Position numbers and translations under genes: made by a program. From Zunongwangia sp. ESRF-bin46 (GTDB taxonomy: Bacteria; Bacteroidota; Bacteroidia; Flavobacteriales; Flavobacteriaceae): a DNA stretch of 64,000 nt. The notes under the pieces are model-generated. The model was not told the DNA's origin. It saw only the letters and a program-made list of their open reading frames with translations, and ran no database searches. The DNA is taken from the NCBI GenBank assembly GCA_002631855.1, contig NTLF01000014.1, forward strand, positions 718,474 to 782,473, written 5' to 3'. Below, in pieces: positions 23,351-31,266 of the stretch. Numbering within the stretch: position 1 is the stretch's first letter; each line of letters starts with the position of its first letter.

Positions 23351-24580
23351 TTTATTTATATATTCTAATGTAATATTTGTCGCCCCGGTATTGCTGTTCA
23401 CAAAATGTCCCGCAATCATCCCAGTTTTTTCCCTGAAACTTGAATTAGTAACCAACTTGTTTAAAATTTCACTGCACTCTGCTGCTGAATCCACAGCGTA
23501 GAGTCCAGCTAATTGCTGTAATCGCTTGGCTTCCGGAAAATTTTCAAAATGACTTCCAATTACTATGGGAACTCCAAAAGTGGCAGGTTCTAAAATGTTG
23601 TGCAGTCCAGTTTTCCCCATAGCACCACCCACATAGGCAATGTCGGCATAGCTATAAATTTTAGTAAGCAATCCAATAGTGTCAATTATAAAGACGGAAT
23701 AATCAGCTAAGTTTTTTCCTTCTTTTTCTGAATATAAAACAGATGCGTGTTTCAGCTTTTTTCTGAATTGTTCAATTTTCGAATTGTCAATATTATGAGG
23801 TGCAACGATAAATCTCACATTTTCTGAAGCTTCGTTCAAATAATTCAATAAAACGGCTTCGTCCTCTGGCCAAGTACTTCCGCAGACAATACAAAGTGAA
23901 TTTCCTTTAAATGTTGAAATAAAATCTAATGAATTATCCTGTTCAATTTGGTGCGAAACCCGATCAAAACGCGTATCGCCGCTCACGGTTACATTAGTGA
24001 TGTTAATATGCTTCAACAGTTCTTCTGAAGTTTTATCCTGCACAAAAATATGGTCAAAGCTTTTAAGAGCTTTTCGCATAAAGCTGCCGTGGCCTTTAAA
24101 AAACACTTGTCCTTCCCTAAATAACCCTGAAATTAATAACGTAGGAATGTTTCGTTTTTTTAATTCAGAAAGGTAATTGGGCCAAAATTCATATTTCACA
24201 AATAAAACAAGGGATGGATGAATAGCGTTGATGAATTTTTTGGCGTTTGAAACGGTATCTAGCGGAAGATACACCACAACATCTGCAACAGTGGCATTTT
24301 TCTTTACTTCATACCCCGATGGTGAAAAAAATGAAACTACTATTTTATGATCTGGAAATTCCTTCTTCACAGTTTCCATAATGGGAAGGCCTTGTTCAAA
24401 CTCACCTAAAGATGCGCAGTGAAACCAAATAGTTTTATCTTCAGAAGTAATGTGTTGCGATAATTTTTCAAAAACCTGTGTTCTACCAGAGACAAATAGC
24501 TTCATTTTTTTACTGAAAAATTGTGCTATCCATAAAAAGAGGTAACTAATTCGGGTTAAAAAACTATATAAAATACGCAT
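23327..24580 (-). CDS. waaA: 3-deoxy-D-manno-octulosonic acid (KDO) transferase
   Basis: 417 residues. An N-terminal membrane anchor (ILYSFLTRISYLFLWIAQFF) is followed by the GT-B KdtA fold: ASLGEFEQGLPIME (acceptor site, catalytic Glu), SFFSPSGYEVKK, YLPLDTVSNAKKF, KYEFWPNYL, CGSTWPEDE, and GGAMGKTGLHNILEPATFGV for the CMP-KDO site. It adds KDO from CMP-KDO to lipid A at the inner membrane. It is convergent with DUF2461 and overlaps its end by 24 bp. Confidence 0.95.
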   Translation of the reverse strand: MRILYSFLTRISYLFLWIAQFFSKKMKLFVSGRTQVFEKLSQHITSEDKTIWFHCASLGEFEQGLPIMETVKKEFPDHKIVVSFFSPSGYEVKKNATVADVVVYLPLDTVSNAKKFINAIHPSLVLFVKYEFWPNYLSELKKRNIPTLLISGLFREGQVFFKGHGSFMRKALKSFDHIFVQDKTSEELLKHINITNVTVSGDTRFDRVSHQIEQDNSLDFISTFKGNSLCIVCGSTWPEDEAVLLNYLNEASENVRFIVAPHNIDNSKIEQFRKKLKHASVLYSEKEGKNLADYSVFIIDTIGLLTKIYSYADIAYVGGAMGKTGLHNILEPATFGVPIVIGSHFENFPEAKRLQQLAGLYAVDSAAECSEILNKLVTNSSFREKTGMIAGHFVNSNTGATNITLEYINKLNRNGLI

Positions 24581-24775
24581 ACGTGGAATTTACACTGCTA
24601 AAATACGGTATTATACTATTATTGTAAATTTATAGTTATATCTATTGAAGTTTCAGTAATAAAAACTTCATTTTTTTTGAAAATAGTATAATAAACAATG
24701 GCAGTCTGTGTCTAATTTCCCCGTGATTTTCAAAATAAAATCGGTTTAACAAAAAATTAGTACGATTATGAATGG

Positions 24776-24802
24776 TTGGCACGGTTTTTTATATAATTTA
24801 GG
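24776..24802 (+). promoter_or_regulatory. Possible sigma-54-like promoter of prc
   Basis: TTGGCACGG at 24776-24784 matches the -24 half of a sigma-54 promoter; the -12 half (TTTTTTA) lacks the usual GC. About 45 bp before the prc start. Weak call. Confidence 0.3.
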
Positions 24803-24826
24803 TGATTAAAATAGAAGAAGAAAGAT

Positions 24827-27010
24827 ATGCGAATTATGAAAAAGAATTTAAAGGTATTGTTCCTTGCTGTATTTGTTGCCGTCGCATCGTGCAGTTTTAC
24901 TACCAAAGAGTTTAACGACACTGATAAAGATAAAGTACTTATAGACCTTATAACCTATGTATTGCAAAAGGGTCACTATAGTCCGGCAGATATTAATGAT
25001 GAGTTTTCTACCGAGGTTTATAATGATTTTATCAAAGGCTTAGATCCATTAAAACGGTATTTCCTTGCTTCAGATATAGAAGAGTTCAGTAAATATAAAA
25101 CTGAGATCGATGACCAAATAAAAAGTAAAGACCTTACATTTTTCAATTTGGTGTACAACCGTTTGCAAGAACGGATGGAAGATGTGAAAAAAATCTATCC
25201 TGAAGTATTAAACACTCCTTTTGATTATACACAAGATGAGTCGATTAATGTCGATTATGACAAAATTGATTACGTGTCTTCAAAAAAAGAATTAAAAGAG
25301 CGTTGGCGGCAGCAACTTAAATTTTCTACTATTTCCAGTTATTATGATAATGTAGAGGCGAATAAGAGGAAATTAGAAAATAAGGATAAAAATCCTTCAG
25401 AAGCTTCTGAAAAAGAAAATAAAAAACAAACCAGTTCTACCCCAAAAACAGATGAGGAATTAGAAGCTGAGGCACGAGAAACATCAAGAACATCACTTGA
25501 TGAATATTTTGATTTTACAAACGACTTAGAACGAAAAGACTATTTCGCCATCTTTTTAACTACGATTGTTGAAGAGTTTGATCCGCATACCAACTATTTT
25601 GCCCCACCAGACAAAGACCGTTTTGATCTAAGAATGAGCGGTCGTTTAGAAGGAATTGGAGCACGTCTTCAAAAGAAAAACGATTATATAAAAGTAATCG
25701 AAGTTATAAGTGGTGGTCCCGTTTGGCGAGGTGACCATTTAGAGGTAGGTGATCTTATTACAAAGGTAAAACAAGAAGATGAAGATGAAGCGGTAAGCAT
25801 TGTAGGAATGCGTGTTGATGATGCTGTAAAGCTTATCAAAGGCCCTAAAGGCACTAAGGTGACCCTAACAGTTAAACGTGTAGACGGTGCTATTGAAGAA
25901 GAAACCATAACTCGTGATGTTGTTGAGTTGGAAGAAACGTACGCTAAATCTTCTATCATTGAAAAAGAAAATAATACGTATGGACTGATTAACCTTCCGC
26001 AGTTCTATTTTAACATGGAAGATTATAAAGAACGTAATGCAGCCAGCGATGTGAAAAAAGAAATTGAGCGTCTTAAAAAAGAAGGCATGGAAGGATTAGT
26101 TTTAGACCTTCGTGGTAATGGTGGTGGTTCTTTACGAACTGCAGTTGATATTGCTGGTCTTTTTATCGAAGAAGGGCCTGTTGTTCAGGTAGCTTCTAAC
26201 GGAAAAAAAGAAGTACTGGAAGATGAAGACGATGCAATCGTATGGGATGGTCCCTTAGTAATTTTAGTTAACGAGCTTTCAGCTTCAGCTTCTGAAATAT
26301 TAGCAGCAGCTATGCAAGATTATGAGCGCGCTATTATTTTAGGTAGCAAACAAACTTACGGAAAAGGTACTGTTCAAAATGTATTGGATTTAAACCAATG
26401 GATTAGAAAAAGCGACATGGGGGATATGGGTGCTTTAAAAATAACTACTCAAAAGTTCTATAGAGTCAATGGTGGTTCTACACAATTAGAAGGAGTGAAA
26501 AGCGATGTGGTTATGCCAGATCAATACAGTTATTTTGATGTAGGTGAACGCGATTACGATAATCCGTTGCCATATGATAAAATAGACTCAGCAGACTATA
26601 AAAAATGGGATGGTTACATTGACTATGAAGAAACCATTAGCAAGAGCAAATCCCGTATGGAAAAGAATGCACAACTTCAGTTAATCGATGAAGATGCAAA
26701 GTGGATAAAAGCACGTCGTGATGAGTCTGTGGTACCACTAAACTTTGACAAATACGTAGCCGATATAGAGAAGCGAAAAGAAGAAACAAAAAAGTTTGAA
26801 GAGATAGATAAGTATGATAATAAGTTAGATTACAAATCGCTCCCTTACGAAATTGAAATGATGAAGCAAGACACCACACTACGTGAAAAACGTAAAAGAT
26901 GGCATAAAAACTTAGCTAAAGATATTTATGTTGAAGAAGCAATTAACGTCTTGAAAGATTTAAAAATAAACAATATTAAAGCCGGTAAAATGGCAGATAT
27001 TAAAAATTAA
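24827..27010 (+). CDS. prc: Carboxy-terminal processing peptidase (Prc/Tsp family, S41)
   Basis: 727 residues. Lipoprotein-type signal with lipobox-like VASC (about 20); a second ATG at 24836 would keep it. Then an N-terminal Tsp domain (GLDPLKRYFL), the PDZ domain (about 265-350, IEGIGARLQKKNDYIKVI, GDLITKVKQ) and the protease domain with catalytic Ser in NELSASASEILAAA (about 483) and Lys in SKQTYGKGTVQ (about 511). The DUF3340-type C-terminus follows. It trims periplasmic proteins from their C-termini. Monocistronic; the ABC permease starts 61 bp later. Confidence 0.95.
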   Translation: MRIMKKNLKVLFLAVFVAVASCSFTTKEFNDTDKDKVLIDLITYVLQKGHYSPADINDEFSTEVYNDFIKGLDPLKRYFLASDIEEFSKYKTEIDDQIKSKDLTFFNLVYNRLQERMEDVKKIYPEVLNTPFDYTQDESINVDYDKIDYVSSKKELKERWRQQLKFSTISSYYDNVEANKRKLENKDKNPSEASEKENKKQTSSTPKTDEELEAEARETSRTSLDEYFDFTNDLERKDYFAIFLTTIVEEFDPHTNYFAPPDKDRFDLRMSGRLEGIGARLQKKNDYIKVIEVISGGPVWRGDHLEVGDLITKVKQEDEDEAVSIVGMRVDDAVKLIKGPKGTKVTLTVKRVDGAIEEETITRDVVELEETYAKSSIIEKENNTYGLINLPQFYFNMEDYKERNAASDVKKEIERLKKEGMEGLVLDLRGNGGGSLRTAVDIAGLFIEEGPVVQVASNGKKEVLEDEDDAIVWDGPLVILVNELSASASEILAAAMQDYERAIILGSKQTYGKGTVQNVLDLNQWIRKSDMGDMGALKITTQKFYRVNGGSTQLEGVKSDVVMPDQYSYFDVGERDYDNPLPYDKIDSADYKKWDGYIDYEETISKSKSRMEKNAQLQLIDEDAKWIKARRDESVVPLNFDKYVADIEKRKEETKKFEEIDKYDNKLDYKSLPYEIEMMKQDTTLREKRKRWHKNLAKDIYVEEAINVLKDLKINNIKAGKMADIKN

Positions 27011-27071
27011 GCTACGTTATAAGTGTTGTAAGTAAAATGGAAAGCTTGAACCTTTTTGTTACATTTACAAC

Positions 27072-28175
27072 GTGAAAACGTCCACTTCATTAACACAATT
27101 AGCGCTCCAAAAGTTTAAGAAGAACTTTTGGGGCGTTTTTAGTTTTTCATTTTTAGTAGTTTGTGCTTTCATTGCAATTTTTGCATATGCAATAGCGCCG
27201 GATAATTCGCAAGATGCAAACCAGATGCATCTTTCTGTTCATTCAAAAGAGCCTGGCTTTGCTGTGCAGATATTGACAGTTCCTACTGAAGTAAAAGAGC
27301 AAAACCCAATTTCAGTGTTCTTTTTTGGTAAAAAGAATGCTGATAGCGAAATGCCAATATCAAATTACAAGGTAAAAGATACTACCCTACAAGCTACATT
27401 ATATACAGGGGATGAGACTGAAGGCTTACAGAAAGAATATCCCTTAAAACTGTTTCCCAATGCTAAAACAGTTCAAGAAATCCCGCAAAAGTATATTTCA
27501 GAAAAAAAATTCTTGTTAGGGACCGATAAATATGGCCGTGACCTTTTAAGCAGAATGCTAATTGGTATCCGCATATCATTGGGTATCGGTTTTGTAGCGG
27601 TTTTTATTTCTTTAGTGATAGGAGTTAGTTTAGGTGCAATAGCCGGTTATTTTGGCGGAAAAGTAGATGCAGCCATTATGTGGATTATCAATGTTACGTG
27701 GTCTATCCCTACTTTGCTTTTGGTAATTGCCATCACTTTAGCCTTAGGAAAAGGTTTTTGGCAGGTTTTTATTGCAGTAGGGCTTACTATGTGGGTAGAG
27801 GTGGCAAGAGTGGTACGAGGACAGGTTATGGGCGTAAAGCAAATGCAATATGTTACAGCGGCCAGAGCTTTAGGGTTTAAAGATTTTAGGATTATTACAA
27901 AGCATATCCTGCCCAATGCGATGGCACCGGTAATTATTATATCGGCGGCAAATTTTGCGGCGGCTATTTTAATTGAAAGCGGGTTGAGCTTTTTAGGAAT
28001 AGGTGCCCAACCTCCAATGCCCAGTTGGGGTGGTATTATAAAGGATCACTACGCTTATATTGTTTTAGGAAAACCTTGGTTGGCCATTATTCCCGGCTTG
28101 GCCATTATGAGTTTAGTGACTGCCTTTATGTTGATTGGCAATGCTTTACGCGATGCGCTCGATGTAAAAGCGTAA
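27072..28175 (+). CDS. ABC transporter permease (DppC/OppC type)
   Basis: 367 residues with a GTG start. Six predicted membrane helices: the first (FSFSFLVVCAFIAIFAYAI), then a large periplasmic loop (about 50-150, as in Bacteroidota homologues), then the permease core from GTDKYGRDLLSRMLIG, the conserved start of DppC cores. The EAA cytoplasmic loop (ARALGFKDFRIITKHILPNA) contacts the ATPase. It ends with LSFLGIGAQPPMPSWG, typical of the family. The peptide-binding protein, second permease and ATPases are not adjacent, so substrate is not assigned beyond oligopeptide-like. Confidence 0.92.
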   Translation: MKTSTSLTQLALQKFKKNFWGVFSFSFLVVCAFIAIFAYAIAPDNSQDANQMHLSVHSKEPGFAVQILTVPTEVKEQNPISVFFFGKKNADSEMPISNYKVKDTTLQATLYTGDETEGLQKEYPLKLFPNAKTVQEIPQKYISEKKFLLGTDKYGRDLLSRMLIGIRISLGIGFVAVFISLVIGVSLGAIAGYFGGKVDAAIMWIINVTWSIPTLLLVIAITLALGKGFWQVFIAVGLTMWVEVARVVRGQVMGVKQMQYVTAARALGFKDFRIITKHILPNAMAPVIIISAANFAAAILIESGLSFLGIGAQPPMPSWGGIIKDHYAYIVLGKPWLAIIPGLAIMSLVTAFMLIGNALRDALDVKA

Positions 28176-28190
28176 AATAAACGAGGTTAT

Positions 28191-28637
28191 TTACTCTATT
28201 CGTTTATAATTTTCAGAATAGTACTTATTGCCTCGTTTATCAAGTGCTATTTGGCTAAAGGTGTTTTTGTTCAGTTCCAGTTGAAAACTAAAAACTTGTG
28301 TGGTGTCTATTATTTTCATCATTTGAAAAGATCCATATTCCAAACGTTCTTCCAGAGTGCCGTCTTTTACAATATAATTACCATAGCCAAACCATTCTAC
28401 TGAATCTTTTGGGTTATAACGTGTCCACATAACCTTACTGTCTGTGTACATTTTAACTTGACGGTTGTTTTTATAATTCTCAATGGTATCGACCACCATA
28501 TTGTTTTTGTACATATATTGGTCTTGAAGCTCCCACACACCTTTAAGGGTGTTTTTTTCTTGTGGATTGCTTGTTGAAGCGCTAATTAATATGGTAGCAA
28601 GTACCAAACTGGCGATGATAGAAGTTATTTTTTTCAT
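28191..28637 (-). CDS. Exported lipocalin-like domain protein
   Basis: 148 residues with a signal peptide (MKKITSIIASLVLATILISA). The mature part begins NTLKGVWELQDQYMYKNN and continues in short beta strands (MYTDSKVMWTRY, SVEWFGYGNYIVKDG, FSFQLELNKNTFSQIALDK), the look of a small beta-barrel such as lipocalin-like DUF families that open with L.G.W. Ends 15 bp from the convergent ABC permease stop. Function unknown; a periplasmic binding or structural role is only a guess. Confidence 0.75.
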   Translation of the reverse strand: MKKITSIIASLVLATILISASTSNPQEKNTLKGVWELQDQYMYKNNMVVDTIENYKNNRQVKMYTDSKVMWTRYNPKDSVEWFGYGNYIVKDGTLEERLEYGSFQMMKIIDTTQVFSFQLELNKNTFSQIALDKRGNKYYSENYKRIE

Positions 28638-28729
28638 GGGGATAGGGTTTTGTATAATGAAAAATAGATTACAGTAAGATACAAAAAATCAGCGTATTAG
28701 TGAATATGATTTACGCATTGCGTTCACCT

Positions 28730-28816
28730 AAAAATAGAAAAGCCACCACAGGTGTGATGACTTTTCGCCCCAAATTTGATCGACCCACCTTAGGTTGGTC
28801 AACCTACTTATGTAGA
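28730..28816 (-). ncRNA. Candidate small RNA in the 28,638-29,066 divergent region
   Basis: Read on the minus strand. A promoter-like TAAATTTG (28821-28828, matching TAnnTTTG) lies just before it. Then a hairpin GACCAACCT/AGGTGGGTC with one mismatch, and a terminator AAAAGTCATCAC-ACCT-GTGGTGGCTTTT (28765 down to 28738) followed by CTATTTTT. About 85 nt. No protein fits this block. No family recognised. Confidence 0.45.
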
Positions 28817-29066
28817 ACAAATTTACTAAAATTTCTAACTTTCACCCTATAACTGTTCCTTTTTCTGAAAAAAATAAGGGTTACTACGTAGGATATAACT
28901 CTCTAATAGAGAAAATGTTACAACCTTTTCTTTTGCTGTAAACAAAAGTAGGCCGAAGTCATTTAGTTTTTTTTAAAACTGTAATTACTTATAAAACAGT
29001 TAAAAAAAAGTGAATTCAGTTTTCAGCATATTTAAACATGGTATCTTTAATTTTCTTATTGCGCCT

Positions 29067-30299
29067 ATGGTACTACGTTGGATTATTTTTATTTCAATAT
29101 ATATTTTAGTTGATGTGTATGCTTTTCAAGCAGTTAAAACCCTTACCCGTAACTATTGGGTATATGGCCTTTGGTTGCTTATCTCATTGCTAATTTTAGG
29201 GGCTTTAATATACCAACTTGGCATTGTAGGTTCCGAAAGGACAATAGGCATAGATAAAATGTATGTTTTTGGCTTTTTCTTAGCCGTTTTTGTTCCAAAA
29301 CTGTTATTGATTATCATAATGTTTGGCGAAGATATTATTCGCTTGTTTGTAGGTCTCTTTGCAAAAATTGGTGGAGGAAACGAATCATTTTACCTTCCAT
29401 CTAGAAGAAAATTTGTTAGTACGTTGGCGTTAGGTCTTGCGGCAATACCTTTTGCTTCCCTGCTGTATGGAATGTACAAAGGAAAATATAATTATAAGGT
29501 GCTAAAATACGCATTGGAGTTTGACGACCTACCCGATGCTTTTCACGGCTATACCATCACCCAACTAAGCGATATTCACAGTGGTAGTTTTGATGATGAA
29601 AAAAAGGTTGCTTATGCTGTTAATTTAGCCAATGAGCAAGAAAGCGATGTAATCTTGTTTACAGGCGATTTAGTGAATAATATTTCAGAAGAAATGGATC
29701 GATGGAAGTCAATTTTTTCTACTTTAAAAGCAAAAGACGGAGTGTTCTCAGTACTTGGTAATCACGATTATGGTGATTATGTAAACTGGGAAACCGAAAC
29801 TGCTAAAAAAGAAAACCTTTCTCAGTTGAAAGCCATCCAAAAAGAAATGGGTTGGGATTTGTTGTTGAATGAAAACCGAACCTTATCTCGAAACGGAGAA
29901 CAAATAAAGTTAATAGGTGTCGAAAACTGGGGAGAAGGTGGATTTAAAAAAGCAGGAGATCTCAATAAAGCTTCTGAAGGAATTAGGAAAGAAGACTTTA
30001 AAATACTCATGAGTCATGATCCATCACATTGGAAATCTCAAGTAAAACAAGATGATAGAAACTACCAACTTACTTTGAGTGGCCACACACATGGCATGCA
30101 GTTTGGTATTGAAATACCCGGATGGATTAAATGGAGCCCAGTTAAATATCGTTATGAAAACTGGGCGGGTATTTATGAAGAGTTTGGAAGATATATAAAT
30201 GTAAACCGCGGTTTTGGGTTTTTAGGCTACCCTGGAAGAGTTGGAATGTGGCCTGAAATAACTGTAATTCAACTTAAAAAGCGCGGTAAAGAAGCATAA
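29067..30299 (+). CDS. Membrane-anchored metallophosphoesterase
   Basis: I start at the ATG at 29067 (MVLRWIIFISIYILVDVYAF), the usual beginning of these flavobacterial proteins; an in-frame GTG at 29010 adds 19 residues. Membrane helices cover about 1-100. The calcineurin-like domain follows: TQLSDIHSGS (D-x-H), LFTGDLVNN (G-D), VLGNHDYGDY (GNHD), LMSHDPSHW and LSGHTHGMQFG (GHxH), giving a complete two-metal site. It may hydrolyse a phosphodiester or pyrophosphate at the cytoplasmic side of the membrane, in the style of lipid-linked substrates; the substrate is not shown by the sequence. Confidence 0.92.
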   Translation: MVLRWIIFISIYILVDVYAFQAVKTLTRNYWVYGLWLLISLLILGALIYQLGIVGSERTIGIDKMYVFGFFLAVFVPKLLLIIIMFGEDIIRLFVGLFAKIGGGNESFYLPSRRKFVSTLALGLAAIPFASLLYGMYKGKYNYKVLKYALEFDDLPDAFHGYTITQLSDIHSGSFDDEKKVAYAVNLANEQESDVILFTGDLVNNISEEMDRWKSIFSTLKAKDGVFSVLGNHDYGDYVNWETETAKKENLSQLKAIQKEMGWDLLLNENRTLSRNGEQIKLIGVENWGEGGFKKAGDLNKASEGIRKEDFKILMSHDPSHWKSQVKQDDRNYQLTLSGHTHGMQFGIEIPGWIKWSPVKYRYENWAGIYEEFGRYINVNRGFGFLGYPGRVGMWPEITVIQLKKRGKEA

Positions 30300-30352
30300 T
30301 CAAAGGGAAATACTATATTTGTAATAGACGTATTCAAGAAACACGATAAGAA

Positions 30353-30649
30353 ATGTCAAAATTTGGAGAATTAATCGAATCGAAGCTACCTGTCCTATTA
30401 GCATTTTTTGCAGATTGGGACGATGCTTGTAAAGAAATGCACCCAACCTTACGGGATGCAGCTGCTGCGCTTGGTGATAAAGCCAAAGTAATCAAAATCG
30501 ATATTGATAAAAACCAAGAATTAGCCGAAGCACTTCGCGTTAAAGGGTTGCCTACACTCATGATTTACAAAAATGGCGAAATGAAATGGCGCCAAAGTGG
30601 AGAGCAAGATGCCAATACACTTATTGGGCTGGTAAAGGAGTATATATAA
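30353..30649 (+). CDS. Thioredoxin-fold protein with altered active site
   Basis: 98 residues, a complete thioredoxin fold: LLAFFADWDDACKEMHPTLR, VIKIDIDKNQELAEALRVKG, then LPTLMIYKNGE (cis-Pro loop intact) and an amphipathic last helix. The usual WCxxC is WDDAC here, so the N-terminal nucleophilic Cys is Asp and only the second Cys is left. It cannot act as a normal disulfide reductase. A monothiol or scaffolding role is possible. Starts 53 bp after the metallophosphoesterase. Confidence 0.85.
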   Translation: MSKFGELIESKLPVLLAFFADWDDACKEMHPTLRDAAAALGDKAKVIKIDIDKNQELAEALRVKGLPTLMIYKNGEMKWRQSGEQDANTLIGLVKEYI

Positions 30650-30849
30650 CTCAAAGCCTCTTTTTAAAATTAATCCAAAGTACCTGCAATGGGTTCAGCA
30701 GATATCTTTTTTGAATGTTAAATAAAAGTTAAAACAAGCTTTTAAAGTAGGGTTTCCTTAGTTAAATTTGTTTTGTAGTTGTATTAAAATACTTGAAATG
30801 TTAAATAATTGAGTATATTTAATAAGATTAACGTCTAATATTATGAACT

Positions 30850-31113
30850 ATGGAAAGGAGAAAATTCATAAAAAGATCAGGTCAGGCTTTACTGGCCGCT
30901 TCTACAATTTCAATTACCGGAGCAATTATATCTTCTTGCTCAACTGATGACTCTGATAGTTTTAACGATGGTTATTATGGCGATGGTTACTATGATGATG
31001 GATATTATGGTGATGGATACTACGACGACGGCTATTACGATGATGGCTATTATGATGACGGCTACTATGATGATGGTTATTACGATGACGACGATGACGA
31101 CGATGATGATTAG
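30850..31113 (+). CDS. Tat-type lipoprotein with Gly-Tyr-Tyr-Asp-Asp repeats
   Basis: 87 residues. RRKFIKRSGQALLAAS carries the twin-arginine pattern; the hydrophobic stretch ends in the lipobox ISSC (Cys about 30). The rest is a tandem repeat of about nine five-residue units of the form DGYYD or DGYYG and ends in a run of nine Asp. No fold expected. The mature protein would be an acidic, tyrosine-rich tail anchored to the membrane, possibly metal-binding or cross-linkable. The repeat is also visible in DNA (30967-31104). No family recognised; a Tat route for such a short protein is odd. Confidence 0.7.
   Translation: MERRKFIKRSGQALLAASTISITGAIISSCSTDDSDSFNDGYYGDGYYDDGYYGDGYYDDGYYDDGYYDDGYYDDGYYDDDDDDDDD
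30967..31110 (+). repeat. 15-bp coding tandem repeat and GAC/GAT run
   Basis: About nine units of GATGGNTAYTAYGGY or GAYGAYGGNTAYTAY type, each 15 bp, with silent third-base changes; then (GAY)9. The silent differences show selection on the protein sequence rather than fresh slippage. Confidence 0.75.
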
Positions 31114-31209
31114 TAGTTATTCTACCAACCCTAAAATCCTTTTCTTTTTTTCCTGAAGTAGTGTAGATGCTATCAATCAGAGTAAATTATAATGTGTGTT
31201 TTTTGCCTT

Positions 31210-31248
31210 TTTAAAAGGACATTTTAAAAAAAGAAGTGTCCTTTTAAA
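31210..31248. terminator. Hairpin between the repeat lipoprotein and the glycosyltransferase
   Basis: TTTAAAAGGACA (31210-31221) pairs with TGTCCTTTTAAA (31237-31248), a perfect 12-bp stem with T-rich flank. Probably the terminator of the lipoprotein gene. It ends 18 bp before the glycosyltransferase start. Confidence 0.6.
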
Positions 31249-31266
31249 TTTTAAGAGTCTGTTATT

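Noticed and set aside
24776..24802. Treating the prc upstream element as a firm sigma-54 promoter
   Set aside because: The -24 half is good but the -12 half lacks GC, so it was kept only as a weak feature.
30947..31156. Met/Thr-rich frame across the tyrosine repeat
   Set aside because: Frame-shifted reading of the GAY/TAY repeat; the in-phase frame with Tat signal and lipobox is the real gene.
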